Source of the DNA: Macrosoma leucophasiata
Lineage: Eukaryota; Arthropoda; Insecta; Lepidoptera; Hedylidae
Direction of reading: 5' to 3'
Assembly: GCA_036365455.1 (NCBI GenBank)
Contig: JAWQUS010000016.1
Location: 15,151,001-15,215,000, forward strand
Length of the DNA stretch: 64,000 nucleotides
Shown here: in pieces, positions 20,932-32,179 of the stretch
Numbering within the stretch: position 1 is the first letter of the stretch
Layout: every line of letters starts with the position of its first letter
Notes under the pieces: model-generated
What the model saw: only the letters and a program-made list of their open reading frames with translations
What the model was told of the DNA's origin: nothing
The model's database searches: none
Program-made: the position numbers and the translations under genes

Positions 20932-21474
20932 TCATAGTGTTGATTTCACCCAACAAGTCCTTCCTTTTTAGTAACCTAAAAGGCGCCTCTGACTTAGATT
21001 CAGTGCTCTGTAGCTTAGTCATTAAAATATTGATTAGAGTCATGAGTTCAGCGGTATTTGTTCAAATTGAAATAAAGTTATTAAATCGAAAAGCAATAAC
21101 AGTATTAGATTTAAAAAACAATACATATAAACAGTATCAAAAATTTCTTTACAGATTCCTTCACGCTACAATAGGTAGTCCTCCTAGAGTTCCCTTCGTC
21201 CCATAAAGTTTATCCCAAATACATAAAGTTTGGTCAACAGTCACAGAACTACTCTTATTCCGCAAATATCGATTATGCAATTCGATTGTTCAGATAAAAT
21301 TATTTATAAATGTAATTTTGTTGTATGTATTTTTTTAAATCTGAACAGCAGAATGCAGTGCAGCAAAACAGATTCGATCATACAACGAAAGTTGCAGCAT
21401 GCGATCGAAATTCCCTTAGAAAATAAAAGTGTTCGTTGGATTATGAAGCTGATAAAATAATATAATATTTATTA
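20932..21474. other. Intergenic, weak frames only
   Basis: Two plus-strand frames (20937-21206, 89 codons; 21230-21460, 76 codons) have no recognisable domain. I do not support them as genes. Confidence 0.4.
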
Positions 21475-21690
21475 ACAATCATATATCATGTTATTTATAA
21501 TAGGAGTTATTTATTAGTTTAGGTGTTATTTTTATCTCGTATGTGAATAGATGAATAATAATACTCTTTCTTTTTCTGTTAATCTCTCCAGACACGAGAA
21601 AAATATGACAATTGAAATTCAATTGTCTCACCGCCGGTGGCCGTACGATCCTTGAAGGATTAAAAGAGAAATTGCGGTTAATACAAAAAA
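21475..21690 (+). repeat. Local duplication, copy 1
   Basis: TCATATATCATGTTATTTAT through GAGAAATTGCGGTTAATACA recurs at 22385-22515. The second copy lacks about 70 bp corresponding to 21593-21660. Confidence 0.7.
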
Positions 21691-22384
21691 ACTTTTCAGT
21701 ATTTAACTAAAATAAAGGACTTCAATCGCCGTATTTATAATCTCTCCAGATTTAAATAATTTATAAAATGTGGTATCCTCAGGTTACCAAAAACAAGATG
21801 CCTCCTGATGCAAGTACGTGGAATGTAAACTATTTCAATTTATCCGAATTTATTAGTGCACATTTTTTAATATAAATGTGATGTGCAATATTCATGAATG
21901 TTATATGTCCAAATACCATAAGAAATGGAACTGTAATCGGCATAATGCATTTTCATTTCAGTGGAATTTGTATTGATTAGGTGACAAAAATGTTTATTTT
22001 TGAATACAAAATGTATCTCTGTAACAGAAATACATAGATATTCAATACTTATTGAATACGTTTCATTTAATTATATATCCTAATGTGATTATAACATACA
22101 CAAAAATCGAAACATTATTAATTATTTTAGCAGAGCTCGGCTGCTAGAGAGCTCATCAGATTTTCGCCCGTGGTACAAGTTTTGGCACTGAATATTTTGT
22201 CGTATAAGTAGTTGTATTTTTTTACTAAATACAGATAGACTACTGCATTACTAACCATCAATGTAAACTGCATGCTTTGTTTTAAAGATATCTAATATCT
22301 TTGCTTATTTGCCACTTTATGACATAAAAAAGTATTTTTCGATGAAATAAATTAACATGCAAGTGCTTATTGTTATCATCTGCA

Positions 22385-22515
22385 ACAATAATCATATATC
22401 ATGTTATTTATTAAAGGAGTTATTTATTACTTAAGGTGTTATTTTTATCTGGTATGTAAATAGATGAATAATGCTCTTTCTTTTTCTATTAAAAGAGAAA
22501 TTGCGGTTAATACAG
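22385..22515 (+). repeat. Local duplication, copy 2
   Basis: Shorter copy of 21475-21690, about 0.9 kb away in the same orientation. The region between them (21691-22384) shows no gene. Confidence 0.7.
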
Positions 22516-23245
22516 ATCTGATTCTATTACTGGTATCACTACACTGGTTTAGTACTGCCGTGCCAACACCGCAACAGTATCCTAGTGTGAATGTGCATAC
22601 ATGAACACATCTTTACGTGAACCTATCATATGATTATTGAAACTTACAGCAAGTTAGATGATGCAGTAATTTCTAGGCCTGCATATTTATTCACTGCAGG
22701 TCTATTCACAATTAAAACTTTATTTCGAGGAGTTGCAGCGGAAAGTTCATGAATTGCGGCACAACACTTCGCTGACTATGCACAGTGGGCCGTGTTTGCA
22801 CTGCACTGCAGCGTTGCCTGTCATGCGGTAATGGATATTGAAGTTACCTTAGCTTGCAGTTTTTATTTTTGTTGTACTTCTCGACGTAATTAAAGCTGAT
22901 AATTAAAAATTGAAAAGGCTTCCATCGAAGACGGCTGTTTCGACTGTTAGTTGATTGGAATGCATTCCCTTTATTCTCATTGATTGAAAAAGCAGATTGG
23001 CGAAAAATGCAAGCCATACATTTATTTGATAACTCGCTTTTGTAGGTGTTTAATATATTTTTAGAGTGATATGGACCTGTATCCATTGATGGTTGATTTG
23101 GCGTAAAGTTTATTATAATTCAGCAAAATTATGTCTCTTTAAATCCCTTCCTAAGCTGTACAATAGAAGAAAGAAGAAAGAAAGAAGAAGAAAGAAAAAA
23201 AAGGTGCCGATTCCCATTGATTAAAGCAAACTGTCCAATAATACG
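22516..23245. other. Intergenic
   Basis: No gene recognised. A minus-strand 80-codon frame at 22844-23086 has no domain. A purine-rich GAAAGAAG tract lies at 23163-23200. Confidence 0.4.
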
Positions 23246-23365
23246 TAACGTAACTTCACGCCTGTAATCCCCGAAGGGGTAGGCAGAGGTAAATGCATGC
23301 ATTCAAGCATACATGCAAACACCCACGATTCGCCGGTTCGCCGATTACGTTTTGGCCCATGTAAT
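23246..23365 (-). mobile_element. SINE C tail fragment
   Basis: Begins TAACGTAACTTCACGCCTGT and includes GTAAATGCATGCATTCAAGC and CCACGATTCGCCGGTT. The tRNA head is missing. Confidence 0.7.
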
Positions 23366-23595
23366 TGGCCTATCCAATAATTTCTGGGAATTACGTAAGG
23401 GTAGGTATATAATTTACGTAATATAAAAAATATGTATGTTAATACACAAACATGCTATCATGGTCTCATTACGTTTTGGCCCATGTAATTGGCCTATCCA
23501 ATAATTTCTGGGAATTACGTAAGGGTAGGTATATAATTTACGTAATATAAAATATATATATGTTAATACACAAAACATGCTATCATGGTCTCATT
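23347..23595 (+). repeat. 124 bp tandem duplication
   Basis: Two adjacent, nearly identical units starting ACGTTTTGGCCCATGTAATT at 23347 and 23471. The unit starts inside the SINE C fragment, so the duplication post-dates that insertion. Confidence 0.85.
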
Positions 23596-23599
23596 ATTA

Positions 23600-24599
23600 T
23601 AACAGTTATGTGTTATAACTTTACTTTTAGCTTTAATTAAAGTCTCACATAATAACACGTGTATAGTTTAATTAATACAGAATAAATACCAGTTCGGGTT
23701 GTCTTAATGAGTGATTCGGCGTAATGAGCTATTCATTAAATACTATTGAGACTAAAGATGTTACATGGATGATCAGCACTATACAGATATAATAGCTTTT
23801 TCCTGCGAATTCGCTCAAATATCACGTTTCTTGGAAGTTTTGGAAAATTATTTCTTTCTTGGTTATTTTCCATCCTTGCTTGCTATACGCAATGGGTCAT
23901 TTTAAGGTTGCAATATAAATAAGACAATAAATAAATAAATAAATACGTTTTAAAATATATAGATATATATTACATATATGACGGGGATGGAGAATATAAA
24001 CATACTGACCTGACTAAACCGATGATTATAGAAAGTCCTAATCAAAGTACTAAACATACCCAGTAGCTTGATTGACAAGTGTCATCAATGACACTTGACA
24101 GTTGAACTTGACAATTGAGAAAAGGCAGCGTCCGCGCCGGTTCCTTGATATAATTCTGTAACTCGATATAATAATCTAGATTCAGGTTGTATTGTTTATA
24201 ATAGTGGAAAACGGGATATAGTAACGATTCGCGTAGTACAGAATTGATTGGCAGAAGAGATCTACATTGTGCAATGAACATCTGTATCCCGGTAACTGTG
24301 TCTCTTACGACCGGGCGGTCGTAAGAGTTTCTTGCCCGCTCTTCTCTGCCGGCGTAATCGAATGGGCGGATCTTTGGCAATAAACGACTCTTGCTTCATC
24401 TTCTGCCAAACCATGTGCTTTATTTTATCACCCGCTCGAGTTCCCACTCTACAGACGCCCACAAACACGGATAACATATCGGCTTGGAAGGACACGCAGA
24501 CAATACTACCTATATGTCCTGACTGGAGAGGCCTCCTGCCGACATATATATATATATATATACATATATACATATGAAAAAACATAAATAACAATACGG
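23600..24599. other. Intergenic, unassigned
   Basis: Contains an (AT)n tract (24544-24563) and a short palindrome, CTCTTACGACCG / CGGTCGTAAGAG, near 24300-24330. The 110-codon frames overlapping here have no domain that I recognise. Confidence 0.4.
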
Positions 24600-24690
24600 A
24601 GAAAATTAGTCAGTCTAGATTCAGATAATACTTGTTCAGTCGATTTTTAAACGATTCCAATGTTTGTGCTAGTCAGAGGCAAGGAATTCC

Positions 24691-25356
24691 TCAGCTTAAC
24701 AGCTTGAACAGTGAAGGATTTAGCAAAGAAGGAGGGGGAATAGGCATCATAAGGAGACGGTTGTTGGAAGAACGAAGAGAAAGACAATTAGATTGAGATA
24801 GGAATTGGAATCGACTTTTAAGGTATTGTGGATAATGCTGGTAAAATAATAGGCAGTATAGAAGAGAGAGGATGTGTGTATTCCTGCGAAAATGGATTGG
24901 AAGCCACTTGAGCTGTTTACGAAATTCAGAAATATGGTCATATTTAAGTAAGCCAAATATGATCCGAATGCAAAGATTTTGAAGACGCTCAAGCTTCGCT
25001 AGCTGCTCCTGGGTTAGATCAAGATAAGATATGTCAGCGTAATCTAAAATAGGAAATAGAATGGATTTAGCAAGCGTAACTTTAGTGGCAGTGGGCAAGA
25101 AATTCCTGAGTCTACAAAGTGAACAGACAGCGGCAAACATCTTCCTACTAACCTCGCTAATTTGAGGAGTCCAGGACATGCAGCTATCCATTTGTACTCC
25201 TAGATTCTTCACAGTGTCGCAATAATTAATATGTTTTCCATCATAGAGAATAGGAGACAATGTAGAAAAATCAATACGTTTAATCAACCTAGAGCTACCA
25301 AATATTATCGCTTGGCTTTTAAGCGGATTAACTTGCAAGCCATCGTTTTGCTCCAC
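24691..25356 (-). pseudogene. LINE RT C-terminal fragment
   Basis: Open for 221 codons: DGLQVNPLKSQAIIFGSSR then VKNLGVQMDSCMSW, matching the post-YADD region of non-LTR RTs (NP-KS / LGV-D-L-W-H). It ends in a frameshift; the true C-terminus (SFTVQAVKLRNSLPLT) continues in another frame to about 24650. Confidence 0.8.
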
Positions 25357-25411
25357 TGGTAAATTCTATCCAAATCTTTGTTAATGAGTTGTATGGCTTT
25401 AGGTAAACCGT

Positions 25412-26392
25412 CTAGATCGGTTTGTAAATAGATTTGTAGGTCGTCTGCATAAAGGTGGTAGAGAGAAGTAAAGTGATGGCTTGTGCAATGGAAAAGAGAA
25501 ACGGAGCCGCACGCAGCACGCCACCTTGTGGAACGCCGGCAACAACATCACACCAGTCAGAGAACTTATCGTCTAAATAAATGCGTTGTCGGCGTCCAAA
25601 CAAGTAACTATAAAACCACGCAATCACTGTCGGAGATATGTTGAGAGACTGCAGGATTGCCAGCATGATATCAAAATCGACTGTGTTGAAGGCGTTACTA
25701 AAATCTAGTAAAACCATTACAGTAACTTGTCCATTTTCCATACCATACCGGATATCCTCAGTTATGTTGACTAGGGCAGTGGTAGTGCTATGACCCGGAC
25801 GAAATCCTGATTGAAAGGGATTGAGTTGGTTGAATTTTAAAAGAAATGAACTGAGTTGTTTGTGTATGAGACGCTCAAGAACCTTAGATAGGAAGGGAAG
25901 GATAGAAATGGCAAGATACTCATTTAAAGACTTTTTAGGTACTGGTATTATATGAGCATCTTGCCAGGCAGAGGGAAATGTACTGCTTAAGAGGGAGTAA
26001 TTAAGGATAGAAGTAAGGACAGGACTAACAATTTTAATGACAGGAAGGATCATTTTCCTGCTAATCATGTCACTACCTACTGCATCATAGTCAATAGTTA
26101 GAATATTTCTCTCAACATCACGATCAGTAAATTGCTCAAAGAAAAAAAGAGGATAGTCCGGAGCAGTGGTATGACACAACGAAATTAATGTTTGCGCTTT
26201 AATTGTCGCATCTATACAAGACGATGCCGTGAAATGTGAATTAAGTGAATTAAGGTCTAAGAAACGTGTTAAAGATTCAGAAGTATTTCGACTTTTACCA
26301 ACACCCAATGACTTCAAAAACCTCCGTACCATTGTAGGGTCTTCTTTAGAAACAGAATTATGGACATGGCGTCGCTGTGGATCCCTACACAC
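25412..26392 (-). pseudogene. LINE reverse transcriptase fragment
   Basis: RT blocks are visible in order: NQLNPFQSGFRPGHSTTTAL, VMVLLDFSNAFNTVDFDIML (first catalytic Asp), GVPQGGVL. After GGVL the frame shifts; the LYADD catalytic motif is readable at about 25447-25460 in another frame, followed by LQIYLQTDLDGLPKAI. Non-LTR type, CR1/Jockey-like by block order. Inactive because of frame breaks. Confidence 0.82.
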
Positions 26393-26665
26393 CCTATTGC
26401 AGCGATTACGTAAGCATATATATTTTTCCCTATTAATTTCACTGGAGCTATGTTTAAATCTACATTTAGCATTATTTTTTTTAAGTTATTAACGCCTTAA
26501 TGTCGTTGGTTAGCCAAGGAGCAGGAAGATGCCTGACGCGGACTGGACGCATGGGTGCATGTAAATCAAAGAGATGCGTGAGTAAGGAATTAAAAAGATT
26601 AACTTTGTCATTAATATCATTCGCATGATCTATAACTGTCCAATCAATTTTGGACGCATCTTAAT

Positions 26666-26869
26666 CATTAATTGACTGACTGTTGCTCATCTATAAATAA
26701 AATTGGTTGTTTCTGAAATATTATTTTTAATATTATTAATTTTTCGGGCTATGGTCATATCAAGTAGAAAACATGATAGTTAATAAAGAATAATTTTAAA
26801 GAATAATTTTCCAGTAATAAATGCTTAGTAATACGAAATTTAATATGTTTTTTTTTTCAGCAGCTAGTG
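26666..26869. other. Short unassigned gap
   Basis: AT-rich; nothing recognised. Confidence 0.4.
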
Positions 26870-27149
26870 AAAAAAAGTCAAAAGTTTTGTGACCAAATTT
26901 TACAAAGCCTCTTTTATTGTCACTATAAAAAGTTTGCGGTGTCGGTAACTGCTACAGTTACTCAGTGGTTTACAGGCGGTTTCACTACATAAACTGACCG
27001 TAACGTACGCTTGACGATGTACTGCTAGGGTGAATCATGAACCTGTCTCGTGTACTTTAAATTGAGACATTTTGAGTGATGCTTTGTAATAATTGGTTAA
27101 TGTGGAGTATAAAAATTGCTAATGTTAGCAGTTGCATAACTTTGCATCG
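26870..27149 (+). repeat. Local triplication, copy 1
   Basis: Contains CCGTAACGTACGCTTGACGA and TGTCTCGTGTACTTTAAATT, repeated at 27888-28160 and more weakly at 28258-28450. No domain. Confidence 0.75.
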
Positions 27150-27797
27150 CTTTTTAGGGTTCCGTAGTAAACAAGGAACCCTTATAGTTTCGCCATGTCC
27201 ATCTGTTTGTCTGTCTGTCTGTCTGTCTGTCCGTCCGCGGTTTAGCGCAAAATCTATTAGTACTAGAGACTTGAAATTTGGCACCTTAATTACGCCAACA
27301 AAGTGGTAGAATAAAAACGTGTAGTGGTAGAATAAAATTTTTTTTAAGGGTAACCTGGTACTTGTGACGCGCGGATATTTTTTTTTATTTTCGATTTTCA
27401 TATAGTGTGGGGTATCGTTGGATAGGTCTTTTAAAATATATAATGGGTGTGCGAATATCATTTTTCAATTTAGTTAACTTTTTGTGACTTATTAAGCTTT
27501 AAAGTGAAAATTTCGTTAGACTCAAGTGTCTCCCCCCCCTACAGACTAAATGGTTGTTGTTAGAAATTCAAACTTTACAGCGATAGTAGCTACATATAAC
27601 GAAATTAAAAGGAAAAATATCACACCTAAGTTGGCCCTGCAAGTTTGCGAGTAATAGTCGACCAAATGTATTTTACTAGAAAATTTCGAACAACTCTATA
27701 GAAAATATTTATTTATTTTTTTCATTACATTTCTAACTCTGTAACTACGGAACCCTACACTGCGCGTGGCTCGACACGCACTTGACCGGTTTTTTAA
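27150..27797 (-). mobile_element. Repeat G, full-length
   Basis: Runs from TTTTTAGGGTTCCGTAGTAA to GCACTTGACCGGTTTTT, with a (TCTG)n tract at 27204-27230. It separates copies 1 and 2 of the local triplication. A related 640 bp unit in the opposite orientation lies at 46304-46940. The 134-codon frame through it is spurious. Confidence 0.7.
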
Positions 27798-27887
27798 GTT
27801 GCTCACGCTGATAGTCAAGTAACGACATATGAATAAACACAATAAGTTCACCTTTGTAAGTCAAAAAATTAAAATTGTTGTTAGGTT

Positions 27888-28160
27888 TTACTGGATATGC
27901 AAAAATTTGTTACAAATTTTCACATAGCTACTTTTGTTGTTAAAACAAAAAGTTTGCGGTGTCAGTAACTGCTGCAGTTACTCCGTGGTTTACAGGCGGT
28001 TTCGTTACATAAACTAACCGTAACGTACGCTTGACGACGTACTCGTTGGGTGAATCATGAGCCTGTCTCGTGTACTTTAAATTGAGGCATTTTGAGTGAC
28101 GCTTTGTAATAATTGGTTAATGTGGAGTATTGCTAATCTTTGTTGTAATGGCCTTCTACC
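27888..28160 (+). repeat. Local triplication, copy 2
   Basis: About 90% similar by eye to 26870-27149, same orientation. Confidence 0.75.
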
Positions 28161-28257
28161 ACGAGCTTACTGGGCAAACACAAGATAAAATTAATTTTCA
28201 GATAAAAAAACATGGTAATACATATAGTCAGATCTCTTTGTACATTTTGTTGCAGAT

Positions 28258-28450
28258 ATTTGAAAAATCCAAAGGCTTTATAACAACAGAAGTTCACAAG
28301 TAACTTTTGCTGTCAATACTAAAAGTTTTCGGTTTCAAAAACTGCTGCAATTCAGTGGCTTACATTCGGTCGCGCCACATGAACTTACGGCAATGTGTGC
28401 GTGACACGACGCATTCGTAGTGTGCGTTACGTGGTTGTTCCATGATTGTT
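28258..28450 (+). repeat. Local triplication, diverged copy 3
   Basis: Keeps AAAGTTT-CGGT, AACTGCTGCA and the GACGCATTCGTAG region; clearly older than the other two. Confidence 0.5.
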
Positions 28451-28779
28451 ATTAAAAAAATTGTGATTTTCATTGAAATTGGCTTATGGCAGTTTTATAA
28501 TAACTTTGATAATTCAATCCAGATGAATGTGTGCGTATTCGAGTTTGGTCATATGAACTAATAAAATCAATTAAATAAAATTCATGCATGATTAAGTAAT
28601 TCATGAATTTGGTATTATGAAACTAATTTTTTTGGTAATTTATTTACAGGCTCTATGTTTTATATATATATATAATAATAAAAAAATCATAAAGGGTATA
28701 TGTATAAAAAAATCATAAAGGGTGGGCCTGTCCTTTCTTCTATAAGTTGTTATTTTAAGTAACGTTTTGTAATAAATTT
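28451..28779. other. AT-rich intergenic
   Basis: Holds a two-copy AAAAAAATCATAAAGGGT direct repeat (28679-28717) and a short TA tract. No gene. Confidence 0.45.
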
Positions 28780-29012
28780 TAGTGGCCAAATAGTTGCGTT
28801 CAGCACTATTGTGTTCCCGTTAAATCTATAGAGGTAATGTAATGGTCCCGTAATAACTATCACTCAAGCAAAACAACTAAGGCATAAGAGGACGCATCTG
28901 CATTTTTGAAAATCGGTTTTTGAATAGATGACTAGAGGCTTCACTGACTATAAATATGAACTGCATTGTTGTTTGTTAGTGACAAACAACAATGCAGTTC
29001 ATATTTATAGTC
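28780..29012 (+). repeat. Repeat A relic ending in a perfect palindrome
   Basis: Degenerate repeat A (GCGTTCAGCACTATTGTGTT, CGCATCTGCATTTT). Its tail has become a 31 bp perfect inverted repeat (28946-28976 and 28982-29012) with a 5 nt loop, TAGTG. Confidence 0.65.
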
Positions 29013-30389
29013 ATAAAAAAAGAAAAAAATGTTGCTATATTTTCTTATTGTTCAAGAACATCAAATAAATCGATATTGACACCGAAATTCAATTTAGTTA
29101 AATTAATAACTCAACTGCCTCAAACTAAATAGTAACTAACTAAATGAAATAAAAATAAAACTTGTTAATAAAGGAAATAACCTATTAAAAATGAAGGTAA
29201 TTAAAGGCTAGCGAAATTCTTTTACTGTGTCTAATAAATATGTGTGCGCGTATCACGTTTCCAATACGATTTGCTAGATATGAATACATACGTTTGGATT
29301 CGCATCAATATTCGTAGATTGATCGATAGTGTTTTGTTAACTCTACACATGCGGAGTTCGCAAAAACTTTATGGCAAGTACGTACCAAAGGTTGTCGCAC
29401 TGAATGTTACGTAGTTCGGCGAAAGTTCTTGATCATACCGCGAACTTGGGCTACGTTGAAATCGTGTTGAAATCTAAGATACTAATTGTGGATATTTCAG
29501 CTTAACTTGTCTAATTATCTCAGTTTCATTGTAGTACAAATACGTAAACATAGAATAAAATTTTATCAACGGCGCCTATGTCAATACTCCATTATTAAGA
29601 ATTGCTATTTCTAATGTACCAAACATACTTATGCACATAGGTACTATATTCTCCCTGCAAAAATATGGTTGTTTTTTAAGAGCGAATCTTTTTTTCTCTT
29701 ATTTCCGTATTATTTACGTAAATATAAAATACGTATATTATATATAGGTGGTATTATTTAGGAAAACATACTACAAACAAAGTTTATTAATTTAAATATC
29801 GGCGCCGTTCCATTCGCAGGCTTCTTTACGCATCCCCCAAATCACGCTTTGTGCTTATCCTACGTGCCATAAGCGGTTTCTCCTTCATAATTAATGTAAT
29901 GTGTTGTTATAAATGATTAAACCAATCAATTATTATATTCGTTTATTTTTTCTTATGTCTTAACCTCACAAATGACAATTGTTTTATATTATTTCGCATT
30001 AACAATACAATACAATACAATACAATATCTTTATTAGTAACACCAAGTTACAAGTCATTTTTAGTAGGTACAATATATTAACAATATATTTATTAAATTT
30101 AATATTCGATATTACCTATATTTAAATAGCAATTAAATTAATTTAATTAGTTAAATTAATTAAATTAGTTAATTTAACAAACGCTTGTGAAATATATTTT
30201 ATTTAAAGAAAAATGGAAAGAAAAATTTGACTTCAGTTGGAAGAGCGGCTGGACTAAATTCCCAGTGGCCGCGAGTTCGAGTCTCGCCTGTACGTATTTT
30301 GATAAATAATGACAAAATAAAAAATATCATTCTAGAATGATTCTAGAACTATATTTGCCAAGTCTTTTAGTCAGTGTGTGTTCGTGTCA
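29013..30389. other. Intergenic, SINE H relic and LINE-tail-like repeat
   Basis: No gene. (CAATA)n at 30005-30028 followed by TCTTTATTAGTAACACCAAG resembles an inverted LINE tail. A SINE H relic (AGAGCGGCTGGACTAAATTC, GCGAGTTCGAGTCTCGCC) lies at 30222-30300. Confidence 0.45.
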
Positions 30390-30399
30390 ACCTAAAACA

Positions 30400-30590
30400 A
30401 CAAGGTAAGCTTTATTCAGCGTGATAGATAACAGTGTACAAGCCATTGACATGTCGATCGGCTCCCCATTCGTCCGTGACTGGGATAAAGTGCAGCCGCA
30501 GCGGCCATTACGGCATTTTCCCTCGACTAATGGAAGCAAAGTAGCCTATTAAAATTACCGCGAGTGGAGAGTCGAGATTTTATATTAATT
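30400..30590 (+). repeat. Repeat F copy
   Basis: GTGACTGGGATAAAGTGCAG and GGCCATTACGGCATTTTCCC; better copies at 31585-31868 and 44318-44570. Confidence 0.65.
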
Positions 30591-30642
30591 GACTAACATT
30601 TACTTACTTACATTGCACAACCAATTTTTGTTTTAAGTCACC

Positions 30643-30934
30643 CATAGAGTAACGCGGCCCACCGGTCGCGGCGGACAGAGGGGAGTAGCCATAGCGTGTA
30701 TTACCGATGCAAAACAGCCTGTCATTTTTTGCGGGAGGAAATGCGTGCGACACACACGCACACTACAAAAATCGTCTAATACTACGAAACTCACACCTTG
30801 ACTTTAACAACATACAGAAACAATTTCACTCACACATTTAAACATCTAGGCGACAGGTATTGGCCCATTTGGGCTTGTACTTTGACAGAGGAGAAAGCCT
30901 GCATATGGCTACTCCCCTCCGGTGTTGCTCTATG
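30643..30934. mobile_element. 292 bp TIR element
   Basis: Left end CATAGAGTAACGCGG with GGGGAGTAGCCAT; right end ATGGCTACTCCCCTCCGG with GTTGCTCTATG, which are inverted matches. The interior is GC-mixed and non-coding. Its left-end segment (30661-30731) recurs inside the repeat A copy at 31443-31512. Confidence 0.65.
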
Positions 30935-31177
30935 ATGTAATTAAAGTGGCAAACAAGCATGCAGTTTACATGAAAAACAAGAGGTCAAAATGCAGATACG
31001 TTGCCACCTCTAAGATCAAAATTGTGAACTCTGTGGTAGTTATTACGAGGCTTATACATTACCACCTAATCGGGACACGAATGCTGAACACTACCATTTG
31101 ACGGCAGATAGATTGAGTAATCAAGCGGTACCTACGCCCTCAAGCTCCTACACTAGAACTCTACCACCAGTAAAAAA
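30935..31177 (-). repeat. Repeat A, diverged
   Basis: GTGGCAAACAAGCATGCAGT to CTACCACCAGTAAAAA, with internal losses. Abuts the TIR element directly. Confidence 0.65.
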
Positions 31178-31213
31178 TAAACACTACAAATTTCCACATA
31201 TTACTTACATCGT

Positions 31214-31562
31214 TTTTTTTAATGTAATAGAAGTGGCAAACAAGCATGCAGTTCACATTGATGTTAAGTGATGACTACAGCCTATCGACACCCACACAAT
31301 GACCAGAGGTCAAAATGCAGATGCGTTACCACTCCTGAGGCTTAAGGTGTTATGCCTCTGTGCCGGAAATTACAGGGCCGTACATTACCACCTGACCGGA
31401 ACACGATAGTGCTGAACACTGCCATTTAGCGGCAAGTATATTACCGGTCGCGGCGGACAGAGGGGAGTAGCCATAGCGTGTATTACCGATGCAAAACAGC
31501 CTGTCATTTTTGGTGGTGGCTACGCCCGCAAGCTCCCTCACTGGAGCTCTACCACCAGTAAA
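31214..31562 (-). repeat. Repeat A with foreign 70 bp filler
   Basis: Near-consensus repeat A in which the segment around the conserved TTAGGTAATGCGGTGGTG is replaced at 31443-31512 by a copy of 30661-30731 (GGTCGCGGCGGACAGAGGGG and onward). Confidence 0.8.
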
Positions 31563-31584
31563 AGTTACTAGTATTTTGAGCTAG

Positions 31585-31868
31585 GAATACAACAAGGTAA
31601 ATTTATGCAGCATAATAGATAACAATGTACAGGCCATTGATAAGTCGATCCAGTCCGCATTCGTCCATGACTGGGATAAAGTGCGACCGCAGTGGCCATT
31701 ACGGCATTCCCCCTTGCCTAATGGAGGCAAAGTGGCCGATTACAATTGCCACGAGCGGCGAGTCGAGCTTTCATAATAATAGCCGGGCGATGCTTTACTT
31801 TTAATTTCATCGTAGTTTTTATATGAAGGAAGGATGTGGAGGAAGGTTCACAATAATTGTACTTGCTG
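31585..31868 (+). repeat. Repeat F copy
   Basis: Long copy, closely matching 44318-44570 (CGACCGCAGTGGCCATTACG, AAGGATGTGGAGGAAGGTTC). Confidence 0.75.
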
Positions 31869-32179
31869 CCAAATGGCAGTGGCTGCCAATCTGCATTTTG
31901 ATCTCTGGTTTTTGTGTGGATTTCTACAGGCTGCAGTCATCATTTAACGTAACTTCACGCCTGTTATTCCCGAAGGGGTAGGCAGAGGTAAATGCATGCA
32001 TTCAATCATACATGCAAACACCCACGATTCGCCGGTTACGTTTTGGCCCCATGTAACAGGTGGCGAGCCTGTTGACATCTCCGGGCACATTACTAAACTT
32101 CGAGGTACTGGGAAATTTCCAGAAAATGGAAAAATCCCAATAGAACCAGAGATAAAGGACTTTACACCATTATCTCTTG

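Larger units (their letters stand above)
24600..26665 (-). mobile_element. CR1/Jockey-type LINE, decayed
   Basis: Minus-strand remains of an endonuclease-RT polyprotein. From 26665 downward the frames give an EN-RT linker (APWLTNDIKALIT, then a stop), RT fingers and palm (26392-25412), and the thumb and C-terminus (25356-24691). Flanking target duplications were not identified. Frameshifts and stops are present at about 25500, 25360 and 24730. Confidence 0.8.

Noticed and set aside
20937..21460. Two consecutive plus-strand ORFs of 89 and 76 codons
   Set aside because: Different frames, AT-driven composition, no recognisable domain or splice signals linking them.
23163..23200. CRISPR-like or regulatory GA repeat
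   Set aside because: Simple purine tract; eukaryotic context, no spacers.
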